Made by a program: the position numbers and the translations under genes. The notes under the pieces were generated by a model. That model made no database searches. It was not told the DNA's origin and saw only the letters and a list, made by a program, of their open reading frames with translations. Source: Sinonovacula constricta (Eukaryota; Mollusca; Bivalvia; Cardiida; Solecurtidae). Taken from it: a DNA stretch of 64,000 nt. The first letter of the stretch is position 1, and each line of letters begins with the position of its first letter. The stretch is taken from assembly GCA_007844125.1 (NCBI GenBank), contig CM017558.1, positions 57,355,147-57,419,146 on the forward strand, written 5' to 3'. This document shows, piece after piece, positions 48,674-61,796 of the stretch.

Positions 48674-51600
48674 ATCCTGAATGTAGAATAGCTACTAACC
48701 TTAGGAGTTCCTGTAACTTATCTGCTGTTTAAATAGGCTGCCGTCCGTTACATACTGTTTACGTCAATTCTACTAAAGACTATGTAGGTAAGTGGGTGAA
48801 AAGTAAGACAATTAGAAGCGTGTATAAGAAGCACGAGTTTGCTTTTTGAAAGACATGTTTCTATTAAAGGTGGTATCCAACAGTTTGGACCAAAATTTCT
48901 TTCCTCAAATAACCAAATAAGTCATTGTTACCTAAAAGGTCCTGCAAAATTATGTTCATTGATGTCCTAGATCTGTGTGAACAGTCAAACATAAATACCC
49001 CACTCGTCATTGCAAACAGGTATTTCCTGTCCGAGCCATGCTGGAGAGATAGCTATTTTTAAACTATTTTTAAAAAGCACATGACCACTTACTTTTGTGA
49101 TCACGTTATATAGACATCCGGGTAATCCGATCTGACTTCGATATCTATTTTAAGCAGAGACTACTATAGAGTTTTTTTTATACAGTTTGAAAGAATACAC
49201 ATTTAGAGTGATTTTTATCGCGATTAGTTCTGTCTAACTAGTTAGTGTTCAAAATCGTATTTATTAAGAATAGAATAAATTTATACAAAAATTATGCCCT
49301 AATTACCCAAAGCAGTGGTTTTGTATTGTTATATGTATTTGATATAGACAAACTGTCGGCCACAACCAACGGCAACGTTGACATATTTGACGTTTAATTC
49401 GATGCCAATTAATGTTTGAATAAATGTGAGGTAAAGATCGAAAGAGCAAAATATGACTTAAAGTCATATCAACAAGGACGACCTTAAGGGAAGCTGGATG
49501 CTTCATTTTGACGTGTCACGTAATATTTCCTCTATGCCCCACGTGTTTTGTGACGTCCTAATGTCGCTAGACACAGAACACTTAGACTCTAGATTTATAT
49601 GGTCACTGGTGATATGTACCGTTAAAAAGCATGGGCTTGCTGAACAACACTTTTACCACGCTTCACTGTCGTTGGCCAACCAGCGGCTAGTATTATCTGT
49701 CCATATCAAGAAATAGCTTATTTTCGGTCCCATAAAACATGTACATTCAGTGATCAAAGGGTACTTTATGTAATATTTATGTTGTATGGATTAATATGGG
49801 ACATTTGCAGCAAGTTCGTAGACTATTATGAAGATACAAATGTATTTAGCTTGGAAATAAACTGTTCCGTATTGACAGTTTCATATTTTCTTTAACAACC
49901 TGTTCTGAAATTTAGCAATAGTGTATATGAAATGGATTCAGACTTTGTTTACTATTGCACTATATCACAATGTCGCATACCTATATATTTATATTTTGGA
50001 TACCTCTTGTCGTATGTATAACTGCCAGGCTTGGGAACAAGATCACGTTTAAATAACCGCTCTAGAGACTATATCGCATAGCCAAAAGCAACCTAAACTA
50101 TACTTAGTGCACTCAGATGGTAACAACAGCAAATGGCTGGTATACCGAGATATCTCATATAAGTGACGTCAGAAAACTCATGTGACATACTACTATGGCG
50201 GCCCTCATAAAGCGACGTGGAGTCGATTTTTGACATGTTTTGACGTGCATATCTTTGTTTAGATGATATAAATCACGACAAAGACGAACATCGCTTTTCA
50301 CAGTAATTATAATTTATTGACTATATCTTTACGGTTATGGTTGTGGTTAAATTTAAATATAAATTAAGATGTATACGGCGAATTTAAAAGTTTTGAAAGG
50401 GTTAGGATCTTTGTCTTAACTGCAAAAATGGAAGAGTTACCTAGTGCATATTGGTGGTTCATGACCTGTGATCCCTTTAAAAGAAAGATTACAAGACGTT
50501 CACGAAAGGTACATCGTCCTTGTGATAAGAACGAGGCTGGTTCACTGGCCATCTGACCTTTCCTGAAAATGTTCTTTTGTTAACTCGGCTTTATTATAAA
50601 GTGTGCGTATGTGTGTAGTAGTAAAAGTATTAGTAATAGCATTTGTAATTAAGTTTAAGGATATGTGTGTTACCTGCACAAGCGGTTTTATATTGCTTTA
50701 AAGCGCATTTTTATTTCAATTCAAGAACGACATTAAGCACCGACTGTTTGCTACAAATTGGTAGACATGTATTTTAAGAATGTGTTGTCTTGCTGAATAT
50801 GTACAGGAACAGTATCAAGTCTGTATTAAGAATGAAACACGGGGACATTATAAAAAACTGCACATGCATGTGTAAAGCTTCAAAAGCAAAAAGTAGATTT
50901 TGGGGCAGATCAAACTTAAAGATGAAAGTGGAACCTTTAAACAACTATCTTAGTTATGCTGTAACTGCTTTTACAGTAATAGCATGTCATTTCCGTGTTG
51001 TTGAACACCACATCCAGTGACACAAGCTCGACAAGGTGTCTGTCATTTTCAGCTGTACAATAGTTTTCCAGCCCAGGGATTAACCTTGCCGGTCTTATAA
51101 ATACTTATTGCATTGATTTGACGTTAAGCAGTTTAACAAGAGACGGTACATTCTGATTTTAACCGAGTTTCTTCTAAAGTTTGATAATTAATAAATATAA
51201 TTAGCACATAAAAAGTCCACGCTAAATAATCTAACCTTTACACTATCGAACATACTATTTCATGTGTGTGTATGTTTACAAATATACAAGTTGACACATA
51301 TGTGACTACAATCGAACCTTTGGAGGATTGGTTTGATGTTATTAGTGATTGTGTGTGGTATTACGGAATGTGTTCATGAAATAGTATGACACTGAAAACA
51401 AACAACATGTCTGTGTAAAATAGCGTTATCTTTACAGCACTATCGACTTGAGCATCCCTTGATCATTCATTTTCCAATTGACATACCTTTAAAAACAGTG
51501 CTAAGACAATTATTATACGTCCATATATGACAAGGAAGATTGCTGCAAGTTATGGCACACATTTGCCTTTTTTACTTTTTTTTAAAATTTATTTTTGTGC

Positions 51601-53267
51601 AAAACTGATGCTCGAAATTTATTGACTAAATATCTGAGTATATTGGATTTAAAACAACAAGCATTGTGTATATGATAATTTATTAATTAATCAAATCAAA
51701 GTATATCATAAATAAATATGTGTCAATAACTTAACATCAAACAATATACGACAATAAAAACAGATATTACCAAAGTAAAAAATACAACATGTATACTAAG
51801 ACATGGATACAGCACCATTGACAGATAAAAACTGTGAAACATATCTATCACGGCTTATTTATAAATGGATATTAAAATAAACGTTATGATTGCCCAATAG
51901 TTTGATAGTAAAATATACAGAACGGTTCGTTTTGGCATAGAATATGAATAAAAGTATAAACTGAAAACTTAGGTTGTTTGTTCAAATTAAATTGTGTTAT
52001 TTATCACATAGACCAGCAGTGTATTGTGGAGTACAACATAGTTACATCCCCTAAAGTTGGACAAGACATAGCCGGAAGACAGCATGCAGGTATAAGATCT
52101 GTACCGGCAGGTACTCGCCGAATTTAGAGAGTGAAGCTGAAGGAACGAAAGTATCATTTTCAAAACAGATCTTTTTTACTCATAAATATTGTTTTCATAA
52201 AAAAATTCAACTTTCAAGTGATTGGCCAAAATTAAAAGTGTACTTAAATACTGATTTTAAAAGTATTTTATTTAATAACAAGATGTGTTCAGTTATATGA
52301 CCCGGTGTAAATAAGATGAATAATGAAAAAAGAGTTGTAAAGAAAGAATATTAATAATTGTGAAATAAAAGAGCGCATTATCACGTCATTTCAATATTCC
52401 AGAAAATAAAACTTAATATTAATTTATATAAATGCTTAATAAAACATTTAATGCACCAATGTTAAATAATAAATTTACTCATTATATAAGCAAAAAGAAA
52501 TAGTCATGCGAGTATGGCATACGATGTCACTTGTTAATTTTTCGTGTCGACAAAACTGGGACGTAAGTGCCTATACATAATGTGAAATTGTTTATTCATA
52601 TTTAATTTTTTTGTACAAAGAGCACATCTTATCTTTAAATTGGTGTAAAAAGTATGTACTTAGATTTTAAGACGTCCAAAACATGAAAAGTTAGTATTTT
52701 TATAATATAAAGTTGTATTGGCAAATTCTAGCGTTTGGGATATTTAGAAAATACATAGCATTATTCCCCTTCCAATAATTAAACCAGTCTCAATCTGTCG
52801 AATAATGAGAAATTGCCGTGTATTGTAAAACTGTATAATGAGAGTGTCATATATTTGTTATAATATATAACTGTTTCTATCCAAAACTCTATATGCAACA
52901 CGATAGAAGACATGAGATTTATAAATAAAGTCAAATAATGCCATCCAATGGCGCCATAATAATTTGACCTTAACATTCTTAATACCCAAAAGTACCAATG
53001 ACTTCATATTAATGATAATTCTTTGTATGAAGTTATAATCACCATGACATTTTTGAAATGTCGAGCAACTGATGACATTACTTGAAATTCTTCGGACATA
53101 ACCGTGATATACAGCATAACATTGATATTTTTTCATCGAATTTTATGTAATTATAACGTTACGTTGTAGTGTTGTTGGTATTTTTTTTCAGGATAAAATA
53201 TGAACTGCTGAGAGTGGTATAACTGATGAACTAATATCCACATAATTGGTGTTAACAGCTGATGATA
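48674..53267. other. Intergenic region between paralogue C and the CNBD-like gene
   Basis: 4.6 kb. It starts with the promoter of paralogue C, then a family M repeat (48869-49367). A decayed S2-like SINE fragment lies at about 50990-51095 (GAACACCACATCCAGTGACA, CCAGCCCAGGGATTAACC). The rest, including the open frames at 49498-49716 and 50364-50552, shows no recognisable gene. Confidence 0.45.
48869..49367 (+). repeat. MITE-like repeat family M, copy 2 with terminal inverted repeats
   Basis: It begins GGTGGTATCCAACAGTTTG and ends in the reverse complement of GGTTGTGGCCGACAGTTTG, matching at about 14 of 19 positions. About 500 bp, no ORF. This copy defines the family's termini. Confidence 0.65.
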
Positions 53268-56200
53268 TCACGATCCAGGGACTTTTTCCGAGTTTCTCCG
53301 ATTGAGGGTGTCGACAGTCCGCTGCAACAGAACAGTCTTGTACTGTTTCCAGGTTTCCTTGTCGTACATCACCGTCTTGGCTTCTTCTGGCGTCATATAT
53401 TCTCGTTGCTAAGGGACAAAAGTGTAGAAAATCTTAATAATACACAAGTGCGCAGACAGTAATTTAGCTATTGTTGAAGCAAGTCTGTCTTTGCAGAATT
53501 GTGTTTGTCGCCGAGTGTGACGTGGACAACAACAAACTATAATTATTATAGAATTTTACCTTTCATTCATTTACCAATTGCATAAGTAGGCGCAACACCC
53601 TATATCTATAACTTCTCTTCGGCAACTAAAACGTATACATATCCTGAAGGTGGTATCCGGCAGTTTGCCAATATCTAATACATATAAAAATATCTGACCT
53701 CTGTTTGGGATATTTGCGCATAATTTCTGCAGAAAAAATCATACTTTAATCTAAGCTTTGGTGATTGTTGACAGTATGTTAACAGTAATTACACTAATTA
53801 TGGAGCTGTAAAACTCGTTAATCAGCACTAAAAATGTTCATTCTTTTTAAGTCTATAAATAAGAGAGCGGTGGGGATTCCTTCTAAAAATAAACATCGAC
53901 GTCATAGCGGATGACGTGGATGAGTTAAAACGTAAGTGGTTACGTGGTTTTCTTTGTTTGAAAACAGCTAACTGTGCAGCGTGGCTCACATAGGAAATGC
54001 ATGTTTGTAAAGACGATTGTGGTTCACTTTTCAGACAGGTGTAGGACAACAATAAACAACATTTTGCGAGATCTGTTCAGGTACCAATGGTTGGTACAGC
54101 CTATAATCTATAAATTCACTGAATATGGTTTATATTCGTATGTATGACTATCTTCCAACATTTTCACTTGGATATTAAAACTCATAAATGTGTTCGATCT
54201 AATAAGATTACTGGTTCTTTACAACAGGTATTTGTTTAGTTTATAAGTTTTACTTAACTGTGCGTTATTGGATTAAAATGTAGCTTTGCGGCCAAGTTTT
54301 TCTGTAATTTTAAAACCACGCTTAAAGATAAGAAACATAATTTATATGTCTTAGTATTAAAAGTAATATTTGTTACTTAATAACATCATACACATATCCA
54401 TTTAATGTAAATTAGAGATAAATTTATTTACATCTTCGTGGCTTTATGACAGTGATATAAGAGTCAGTAACAATTTATGAATAATTATGAATTTTATAAG
54501 TAAATTATTTAAAATAAAACAATTATTAAAACATAAAGCAGATAAACTGATTACACAATTGTATGATTCATACATAACATGCATATATTACCATTGTCTC
54601 CACTTTGAGCATTGTGTTGTTCTTAGCATGGGCTAGGAAGAAACGTTTGCTTATTTTGATTATCTCTGCGCCGTCGCTTATCTGAAATATGAGAACAATT
54701 CGGTGGTTTTAAAATGTCGTTCTTATACTTTGTTATTGTGTATAAAATTAAATAAAATATATCCCTAGTACTGTTTAGTTAGGAATAGTTAAATGTAATT
54801 TCATATACAAGTATGACGTAGTATTCGCAAAGTGTTAGGCTCGTTTAATTCAAAGTCTCTAAACCGTTACTCTTCAAATTGTGAGCAAAATTAAATGGCT
54901 TTCAAATAAGTAAATGTTATCATAATATCTATCTAAATATTGGACTGTATTAGTAATTCTGAAGTGTCTATTCCTTGCCCGTAACTTATATATTACATGT
55001 TATTAATCTATATATTCTAACCCCTCGCCATTTACTATTTTGAAACGTATTTTTGCGCACGTTTATTTATCCAAGCATTTGAAAACATTTTATTGACATT
55101 AAACTTGTGCTCTTGCCTGTCAATCATTAGAAATTATATTTTTCGTAACACGTATTGTTAGAAAATATCTGTTTAAATTTGCAAAACGTATATTTTCCGA
55201 TATAATACTTAACATATACCAAGTAAATGTTCATTAAATTTAGAATTAATGTAAGACAACAACGAAAGGAATAGACTTAAGTCGAATACATGTAAAGGGT
55301 TAATATTTGGCTATGCGGACAGTCAATAAATAAATAAGTATATTTCAAACTCAATTAAAAAATAAGCTGAAGGGCTAAGAATTCTTTTGTTTAATTAGAG
55401 AAAAAAAGACGAGTTCTAAATGTTTCGAAATTTGGAAATTTGTGAAATATATTTTATACTTTTTCAGACGATTCAAGCGTGAAAATAACTTACCAAACAC
55501 ACCCCAGGAGCCTCAGAGGCCAAGGCTTGTGGCTCCATGTGCTCTAAGCCCTAAAATAATAACCAATAATATTATAAATACAAAACAATTTTTCCAATAT
55601 GTCTGCGATATGGTGTCTCCAATGATATGCATGAAAGTACATACGTTGTACACATTTAATATCATATCATATAAAATATTACGTATCTCTTTCTCCTTTA
55701 ACCATGGAATATTATAAAAAAGGAGTGTGACAATTTGCATATGATTTTACAATAATCCGGCAGGTAAAGTTCGTACCATTACAATTGCAACATAGTTGCT
55801 CATTAATTTACATGTCATTCATTCAGCATGTAAAGAGCAAAACAATAAACTTAATCACGGACAGTTTAAAAAACATAACATATACATTCATCTGAGTTTA
55901 TATATATCTTTATATATTTTCACCATGCTACATATACACCATCTGAAAAGATGATATTCCATTCAGAGTTATCCATTATTTAATGTATAAACTATGTTTA
56001 TTTATTTCTTGTTGTACATTATTTATTATCTATCTGACTGTTTGGAACCAGGCGTCAATTACTATGAGATTACAAATTGTATTACACATTAATAATGAAT
56101 AGGTAAATAAGAAAAGGTCCTATCAAAATCTTTTACAATTTTAGTAGACATCTACAAATGTAAATTGTTTCTGCAGCTTGATTGTAAAATGTGTCTTTAA

Positions 56201-59200
56201 ATATTACATAAAAAGGAGAAATACTTTAAATATTTTAATAGTATTGAATTGAATATCAATACGGCTAATAAACATAATTAGAATTTACATGCAAACAAAT
56301 AAAAAAGTAACACGTTAATTTATCTATATTGTAACTTTGCTTTTATCTCAACTCACAAATTGAAAATTAACAAATATTTAATTTCCTCACCAGTGTGCTT
56401 GTAAGCAATAACGTTTATGAATTGGAAACTTTAAACATTTAAAGTCATTGGACATGAGCGTCTTTAGAGCCCCCCTAGACAACACCTGGAGCACTTTATT
56501 ATATTTTACAGGGATGTTTTATGTTTATTGGGTTTATTGTCCTCCCAACAGTATTTCATTTGTATGAAGACGGTGTCCACTAGAAGTACATATAGTGTCG
56601 CTTCACTTTAATATATTAATATGCTGTGAACACCTGGCATAATACCACACCCAGTCACATTATCCTGATACAAGGTCAACCAGTCGTGGAACTACTCTTA
56701 AGTTTTGCTTTAGCGTTAGCAAGGGGGCTATACCACTACCCATTTTAAGGTCTTTGGTATGTCGTGGCCCGGGATCGAACCCGGGGCCTCCCGTACCTGG
56801 AGCCGACGCTCTATCCATTGCGCTACCAAATCCGGTTTACATGGATACCTTTGGCAGATGTCGTACAACGATAAGGCACACTTGATGATGCATATGAGCT
56901 ATACTGCATTGCTTTTGGTAACAAACTTTTTCTAATCCTTCAATGAAACCATTGTAGCCTGAGGCTGTATCTAGCCGAGTAGAGCCACCCACCCTCATCT
57001 TTCCTCTCAGTCATTAACACCCCACTGCGATCACACTGGCAAGCCAGATAAGACCACATTCAAATTTCCAGGGCCTTTTAAAATCATTTCAATTTGAAAC
57101 ATAATTATGCATCTGTCTAAAACATTTGCTTTTTCAGATTTGTTAACTTTATATCTACGATTAAACAGAGATATGAACAAAGAGATTGTTAAAACATGCA
57201 TCGTTAAGAGTAGCGTTTGTAAAAGTGTTTGACATTTTAGGACAGTTAAAAGATCCAATCTTCCTACTAATACATGCAAACTTTACTAAAAAGCAACAAG
57301 TTTTAATGTAAATATGAAACTTATTTAATGGGGATGGGAAGCATGCATTGTGTCAAACCAACAATAAAATGCAAGTTTAAGGGCTTAGAAATGTTCATAA
57401 GTGTGTTGGTTCATGCTGTTATTACTTTCATTTTTAAATAATTATTTCACATTCTTTATGATAGCTTTTATACTGCAAACCTTACAACTAAATTATGTAA
57501 TGAAAACACGCAATTGTCCTAATTGTATACAAAATGAAAAAAAAAACTATACTTTAATTTTTTTTCCATATTTGTTTCTCTACCAACGGATTTGACGTTT
57601 ACTTCCACATCGGAATGTGGTACGTATTTTCGTTTAAACCACTCCTTTATTAAAACAATAAACAAAGCAATCTTTCTAGTAAAAGCTAGTTTTGTGTGTT
57701 ACCGAATAATACATAACATCATTGACCGCCTAGAACAAGAGATAAATCTATAATGATGTACACGTGGTAATGTTAACGCATTCGTCATTACATTGTATAT
57801 TGTTTCACTAAAATAATCTAGCCACTGTCCAGATACTCCACATGTTGGAATATATAACAGTGAACTTCTTTTACATACTTACGTTAGTCGTATGATTCAA
57901 GCATGCGTTAAAATACATCTAAACATAATTGTGAAAAAGCTTTAAAGGAAAGATACAAAATATAAATCCAAGAACAGGAATTTTCTTGATATAAAAGTCA
58001 AAGGAGAGAAAAAGAAACTAGAACGTTATAGATTAACTTGCTGGTGGAATATTTAAACAGTTTAAATAATAATTCTGTTTAGTAAACTGTTTGAAACAGT
58101 GTAAAACACAATATAAAATCGAAAGTCTTGATATATTAAAATTGGCGTCTTAATATTTTAAATATTTTAAAACTTTTGTTAACATTTTCTGTTCGAATAA
58201 ATGAAAAATTAACTGAACATAAACTACTTATTAAATAATTACTATAACAATATACATAAAACTTATATTTTAAATGAAGCTGCAAAGGTACACATTGTAT
58301 TCTAGTCCCTTTTCTTTAAAGAGAACTTAAAGTCCCGTAACCAAATAATTAAGTGTCTTCAAACTAAAGATGTCAATATTACAGAGCATTGTAGAAGTTT
58401 AGAAGAGTTTAATAATAAAATACAACAACCGGGATATCAAGAAACAGCGAGAGGTATGTCTATACTTACTACACTTACCCCATAGTTTCCGACTAGAGGG
58501 TATTTAGCCCTAAACAATTCTGCCACCCCATCCAAACCCTGGTATATACCATGTTAGTAACAGGTTAGTGCAAACACGGTAATACAGAGGAATGTCGTCG
58601 TTGGGAAATAACTCATAACATATAAAATATATACTTTTGCGATAATGATGTGGTTTCTAAACATAAATATGACGTGTGATTCAGAAGACAACGGTATTTC
58701 AGTGTGGTACTGTTTTCGCAAGGTAAGAAATATTATTATTATACTATTAGTTTCTGTATATTCACTAAGATTCAAATCCTACATGACACACGGGGATGGG
58801 ACCTAGGTGTGTGATTTTGGCAGAAAAAAAAACTATGTTGTACACGCAATGTGTGCTACTTAAATAAAGGAGAACACGAACTACATTCTAAGGTACTGGG
58901 ATTGTCCACCATGGTTCTTTCTATGGCTCATTTTTAGGGTATCAACTGAATAAGCACGCGATATACTGCATAACTATGAAGGTGGGTTAGATATTATACG
59001 AACCATAACTGGGCACGTGCCATACTAATAGGTACAAACATACATAGGTCAGGACCGTGTTTTTCTATAAAACACACAGCGTCTTTGAAGCAATAATAAG
59101 ATAACTTAAAATGTAAACGTGGAGATATGGATGAATAATTTAATAATCAGAAACATACAGAACATACTGTGTGAACACTACACTCACGTGTAGTAAATAA

Positions 59201-61796
59201 TGTTTTACTTCCCGAACATTGTTATGAACAAATATTCTTTCGTATATAAAAGCAGATATTATATCAATGACGAATCTAAGCACAACGATAAACAGTAAAG
59301 CACATTATAAAGACAAGTTAACACATATATCCATGCTAGTTTTATTTGTATTTAAGTAAACAAATGCAAGATTTAGCTGGAACAGCATATCAAATGCATT
59401 TGATTTACATGTATGTTATTAAGTTCATTATTATTATATTATTTTAAGGCAACATTGACGTTTAAATAAACAATTTAAAGTGTTATATTGTTTTTTTAAC
59501 AATTTCTTCATCAGGCATTGGAGTTTTGCTCTAAGGATATTTAATATTTTGAACTATTATGACATACATATGTTCACATACATAACACATATTTGACAAA
59601 TATAAAGTGGTGTTAAATTTTCGAATGCAACACCCGAAGTCAGTGAAATTATATATAGCGTGCAATTTGTTAAACGTTTATATGATCGTATTAATGTGCA
59701 CAAGTTGCAGAAAACCATAGAAAGATACTTACAAAGATGTCTCCTGGTTTTAACAAGTCAAGTTGCAGGTATGTGGTTCGCTGCAAAATCTCTTTCTTTT
59801 GCTTTTTATCAGATGCTTCATACATAGTCTTCTCTCTGGAAATTAAAAATTATTAATTGTAAATATATGTACACGTTATTTTTACTTGTAGACTTGTAGA
59901 AATTTATTTCCTCAAAAGCTGCTTAGTTCCGTGCTTATGCAAATTAAATGTTAAAAACTGGATTTCAGATCACGATGATGCCGACAAAAATAACATTCTA
60001 TTCTAAAGTAAATAAAGTTAAGAAAATTGTATACACTGACGTCTTGACAACCCTATCATGACTAATCCAAAACTAGCTAAATAAAACTGGCACTGAGTTG
60101 ATGAGCCTTGCCTTGCGTGTTCATGTTTAATACTTCTGCATAAAAACGACCGCAAATAAAATCTTTACGTGTTGTTATTCTGTTGTATTGCCGCCAGCAG
60201 TTACATATTACCTTGTAAGATATGTGCCATGTGGTACCAAGTCCGTTTTCTCGGTAATAGGCGGGAATAGAATTTTGTCGGATTTGGCGGGAGAGTTGGG
60301 CGTCAACGTTGGTGACGTCACTAATAGTGTTGGCGTGGTTCCAGGTAACTATTGATATATTTGAATATTTTATTTGAATGGAAGCTAAGCTCATTATTTT
60401 AGTTTTACATGTGCATTTAAATGATAAGTACGATTGCTTGAATATCAACCTTTGTACAAGAACATTTTTGTATTATATTTCCGTATTGCAAAATAAATGA
60501 CTGAGGACAAAGAATGACTTTTGAACAATAAAAGCTATTAACACGAAGAAAAAATTCACTGTTAATTTCAAATATGCATGCTTTATAAAGATTGATCCCA
60601 ATATAATTACCATTGATCTAAAACCAAGATATCGTAGAGACGCTTACGATTGTTAAAGAAAACAATCAATATTTGAATACAATAAATTTATTAGCATGAC
60701 AGGTGTCTATCAATATACCTTGTAATTTGGAGCTGTGTTTTCTGTGTCTGAATTTGGGGACTTGCTACTCGTTCCATTCTGAAATGCTAGAAAGGGATAA
60801 ACGATATAGCAGAGTTGTGAATGTATATTTATAACATATATCTGCTCCGCGTAAAGGATATGAATGGCTTTACCTAACTTTATTTTACAAACGACTCCTG
60901 AAAAGGTCGTAAAATTATCTACACATTCACAGGATGCTACAACCATTTACATCAATTAAATTCATTTGCCATCAAGAATTTTGTGTATAAGAATATAAGA
61001 TAAAGTCCTGTGAGCATTGCAACATATACCATACTCCGAGAAGGCACAGGACAAATGTATTCCATTGCAAGCCAAATGTAACAGTAAGAACAAATCTGTG
61101 ATGAGTCGTTTAAGAAAATGAGCAAACCCGACTGTTACCGCCTTGGAACAGTCAAATTAGGTTATTTCTCTTCTAAATACCACGTGGACATTTTAATTAC
61201 GTCACTACTTTCTTTAACTGACGTCGTAACTCATCTAATAATAGGTCAGCGCTTGGACATGTTTTTATTCAAATGTTTTCTTTTCATTCCTTGTATTTGA
61301 GAAACCATTCAGGAAGTTAGAGCTCTGCAAACCCGGCATAAGCATCCCAGTCGTTCTTTTTTTTTGCCGAATGACCCTTCCGATGCGGTACCGGATGGGT
61401 TCAATGATAGATTAAAGATTCTCGCGTTTAAATTTGGCTTGCATGTGAATACTTATGTCCGGTGCCTTTTCATATTTTGGTATTTTGGTATGTGTCGATT
61501 GCTTAGAGGACTTGGTCACATTTCCGTATTATTTTAAATTGTCACTTACTTATTGGCCTATTATGTTTCTGTTTCTTCTTTTGTTGTCGTTTTGTTGGCT
61601 CTTCAACCTCAGAGTTCTGAAGTTTCTGTTGCTCGTCCTGTTGCTGTTGATGATGGTGTTGGGTTCGTTGTGGTTGTTGCTGCTGCTGTTGGTGTTGCAT
61701 TTTCAGTTCTGCTTGTTGCTGAAGCTTCATAAGTTCTTCTTGTTCGTCTTCTACTGATTTCACGGCCTTCATTGATATGCGACGTGTGCGGGTAAG
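53268..61796 (-). CDS. Cyclic-nucleotide-binding-domain-like protein (CNBD2-like), 3' seven exons
   Basis: Exons in coding order: 61550-61796, 60719-60786, 60212-60348, 59733-59835, 55494-55550, 54592-54681, 53268-53408 (ends TGA). All junctions are GT-AG and in phase. The 5' end lies upstream of 61796; no earlier exon was found in the window. The visible part encodes a Lys/Glu and Gln-rich segment with runs of Gln and His, a Ser/Pro/Thr-rich linker (LPGTTPTLLVTSP), then LLKPGDIFGLEHM, ISDGAEIIKISKRFFLAHA and a charged C-terminal helix ending EKVPGS. PGDIFGL followed by GAEIIKIS and an F-F-L-HA helix matches the second half of a CNB domain, as in CNBD2-type proteins. The phosphate-binding cassette (canonical FGE...RxA) is not conserved, so cyclic nucleotide binding is doubtful. 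The CNBD assignment is from motif resemblance and is moderate; the gene structure is firm. Confidence 0.75.
53646..54100 (-). repeat. MITE-like repeat family M, copy 3
   Basis: It begins on the plus strand with AAGGTGGTATCCGGCAGTTTG, the family terminus. In reverse it carries the GAACAGATCTCGCAAAATG and GAGCCACGCTGCACAG blocks of copy 1. It lies in the last intron of the CNBD-like gene and accounts for the open frame at 53828-54052. Confidence 0.65.
56510..56840 (-). repeat. tRNA-derived SINE, family S2, copy 2 (well-preserved head)
   Basis: On the minus strand: A box TAGCGCAATGG (56815-56825), B box GGGTTCGATCCCGG (56770-56783), then a body shared with 3719-4055. The head was tested as a tRNA gene, but acceptor and anticodon stems do not pair, so it is a SINE. 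It lies in the large intron of the CNBD-like gene. Confidence 0.78.
60995..61525. repeat. Two family R copies in inverted orientation
   Basis: A minus-strand copy (60995-61150, starting AAGTCCTGTGAGCATTGCAA) abuts a plus-strand copy (61155-61525, ending GATTGCTTAGAGGACTT). The outer ends are imperfect inverted repeats, so the pair could fold or be mobilised as one unit. It ends about 25 bp before the donor of the Gln-rich exon of the CNBD-like gene. Confidence 0.65.

Noticed and set aside
50364..50552. Minus-strand ORF starting MASEPASFLSQGR as a gene
   Set aside because: No splice context, family motif or conserved neighbour; it lies in repeat-like intergenic DNA.
56765..56835. tRNA gene on the minus strand
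   Set aside because: Good A and B boxes, but acceptor and anticodon arms do not pair and the sequence continues into a body shared with 3.7-4.05 kb; it is a SINE head.
60077..60448. 123-codon minus ORF as the coding frame of this exon
   Set aside because: Only the other frame (LPGTTPTLLVTSP...) joins in phase to both neighbouring exons; this frame hits a stop in the next exon.
61455..61757. Plus-strand Leu-rich 100-codon ORF as a membrane protein
   Set aside because: It is the antisense of the Gln-rich exon of the CNBD-like gene, whose splice phases fit on the minus strand.
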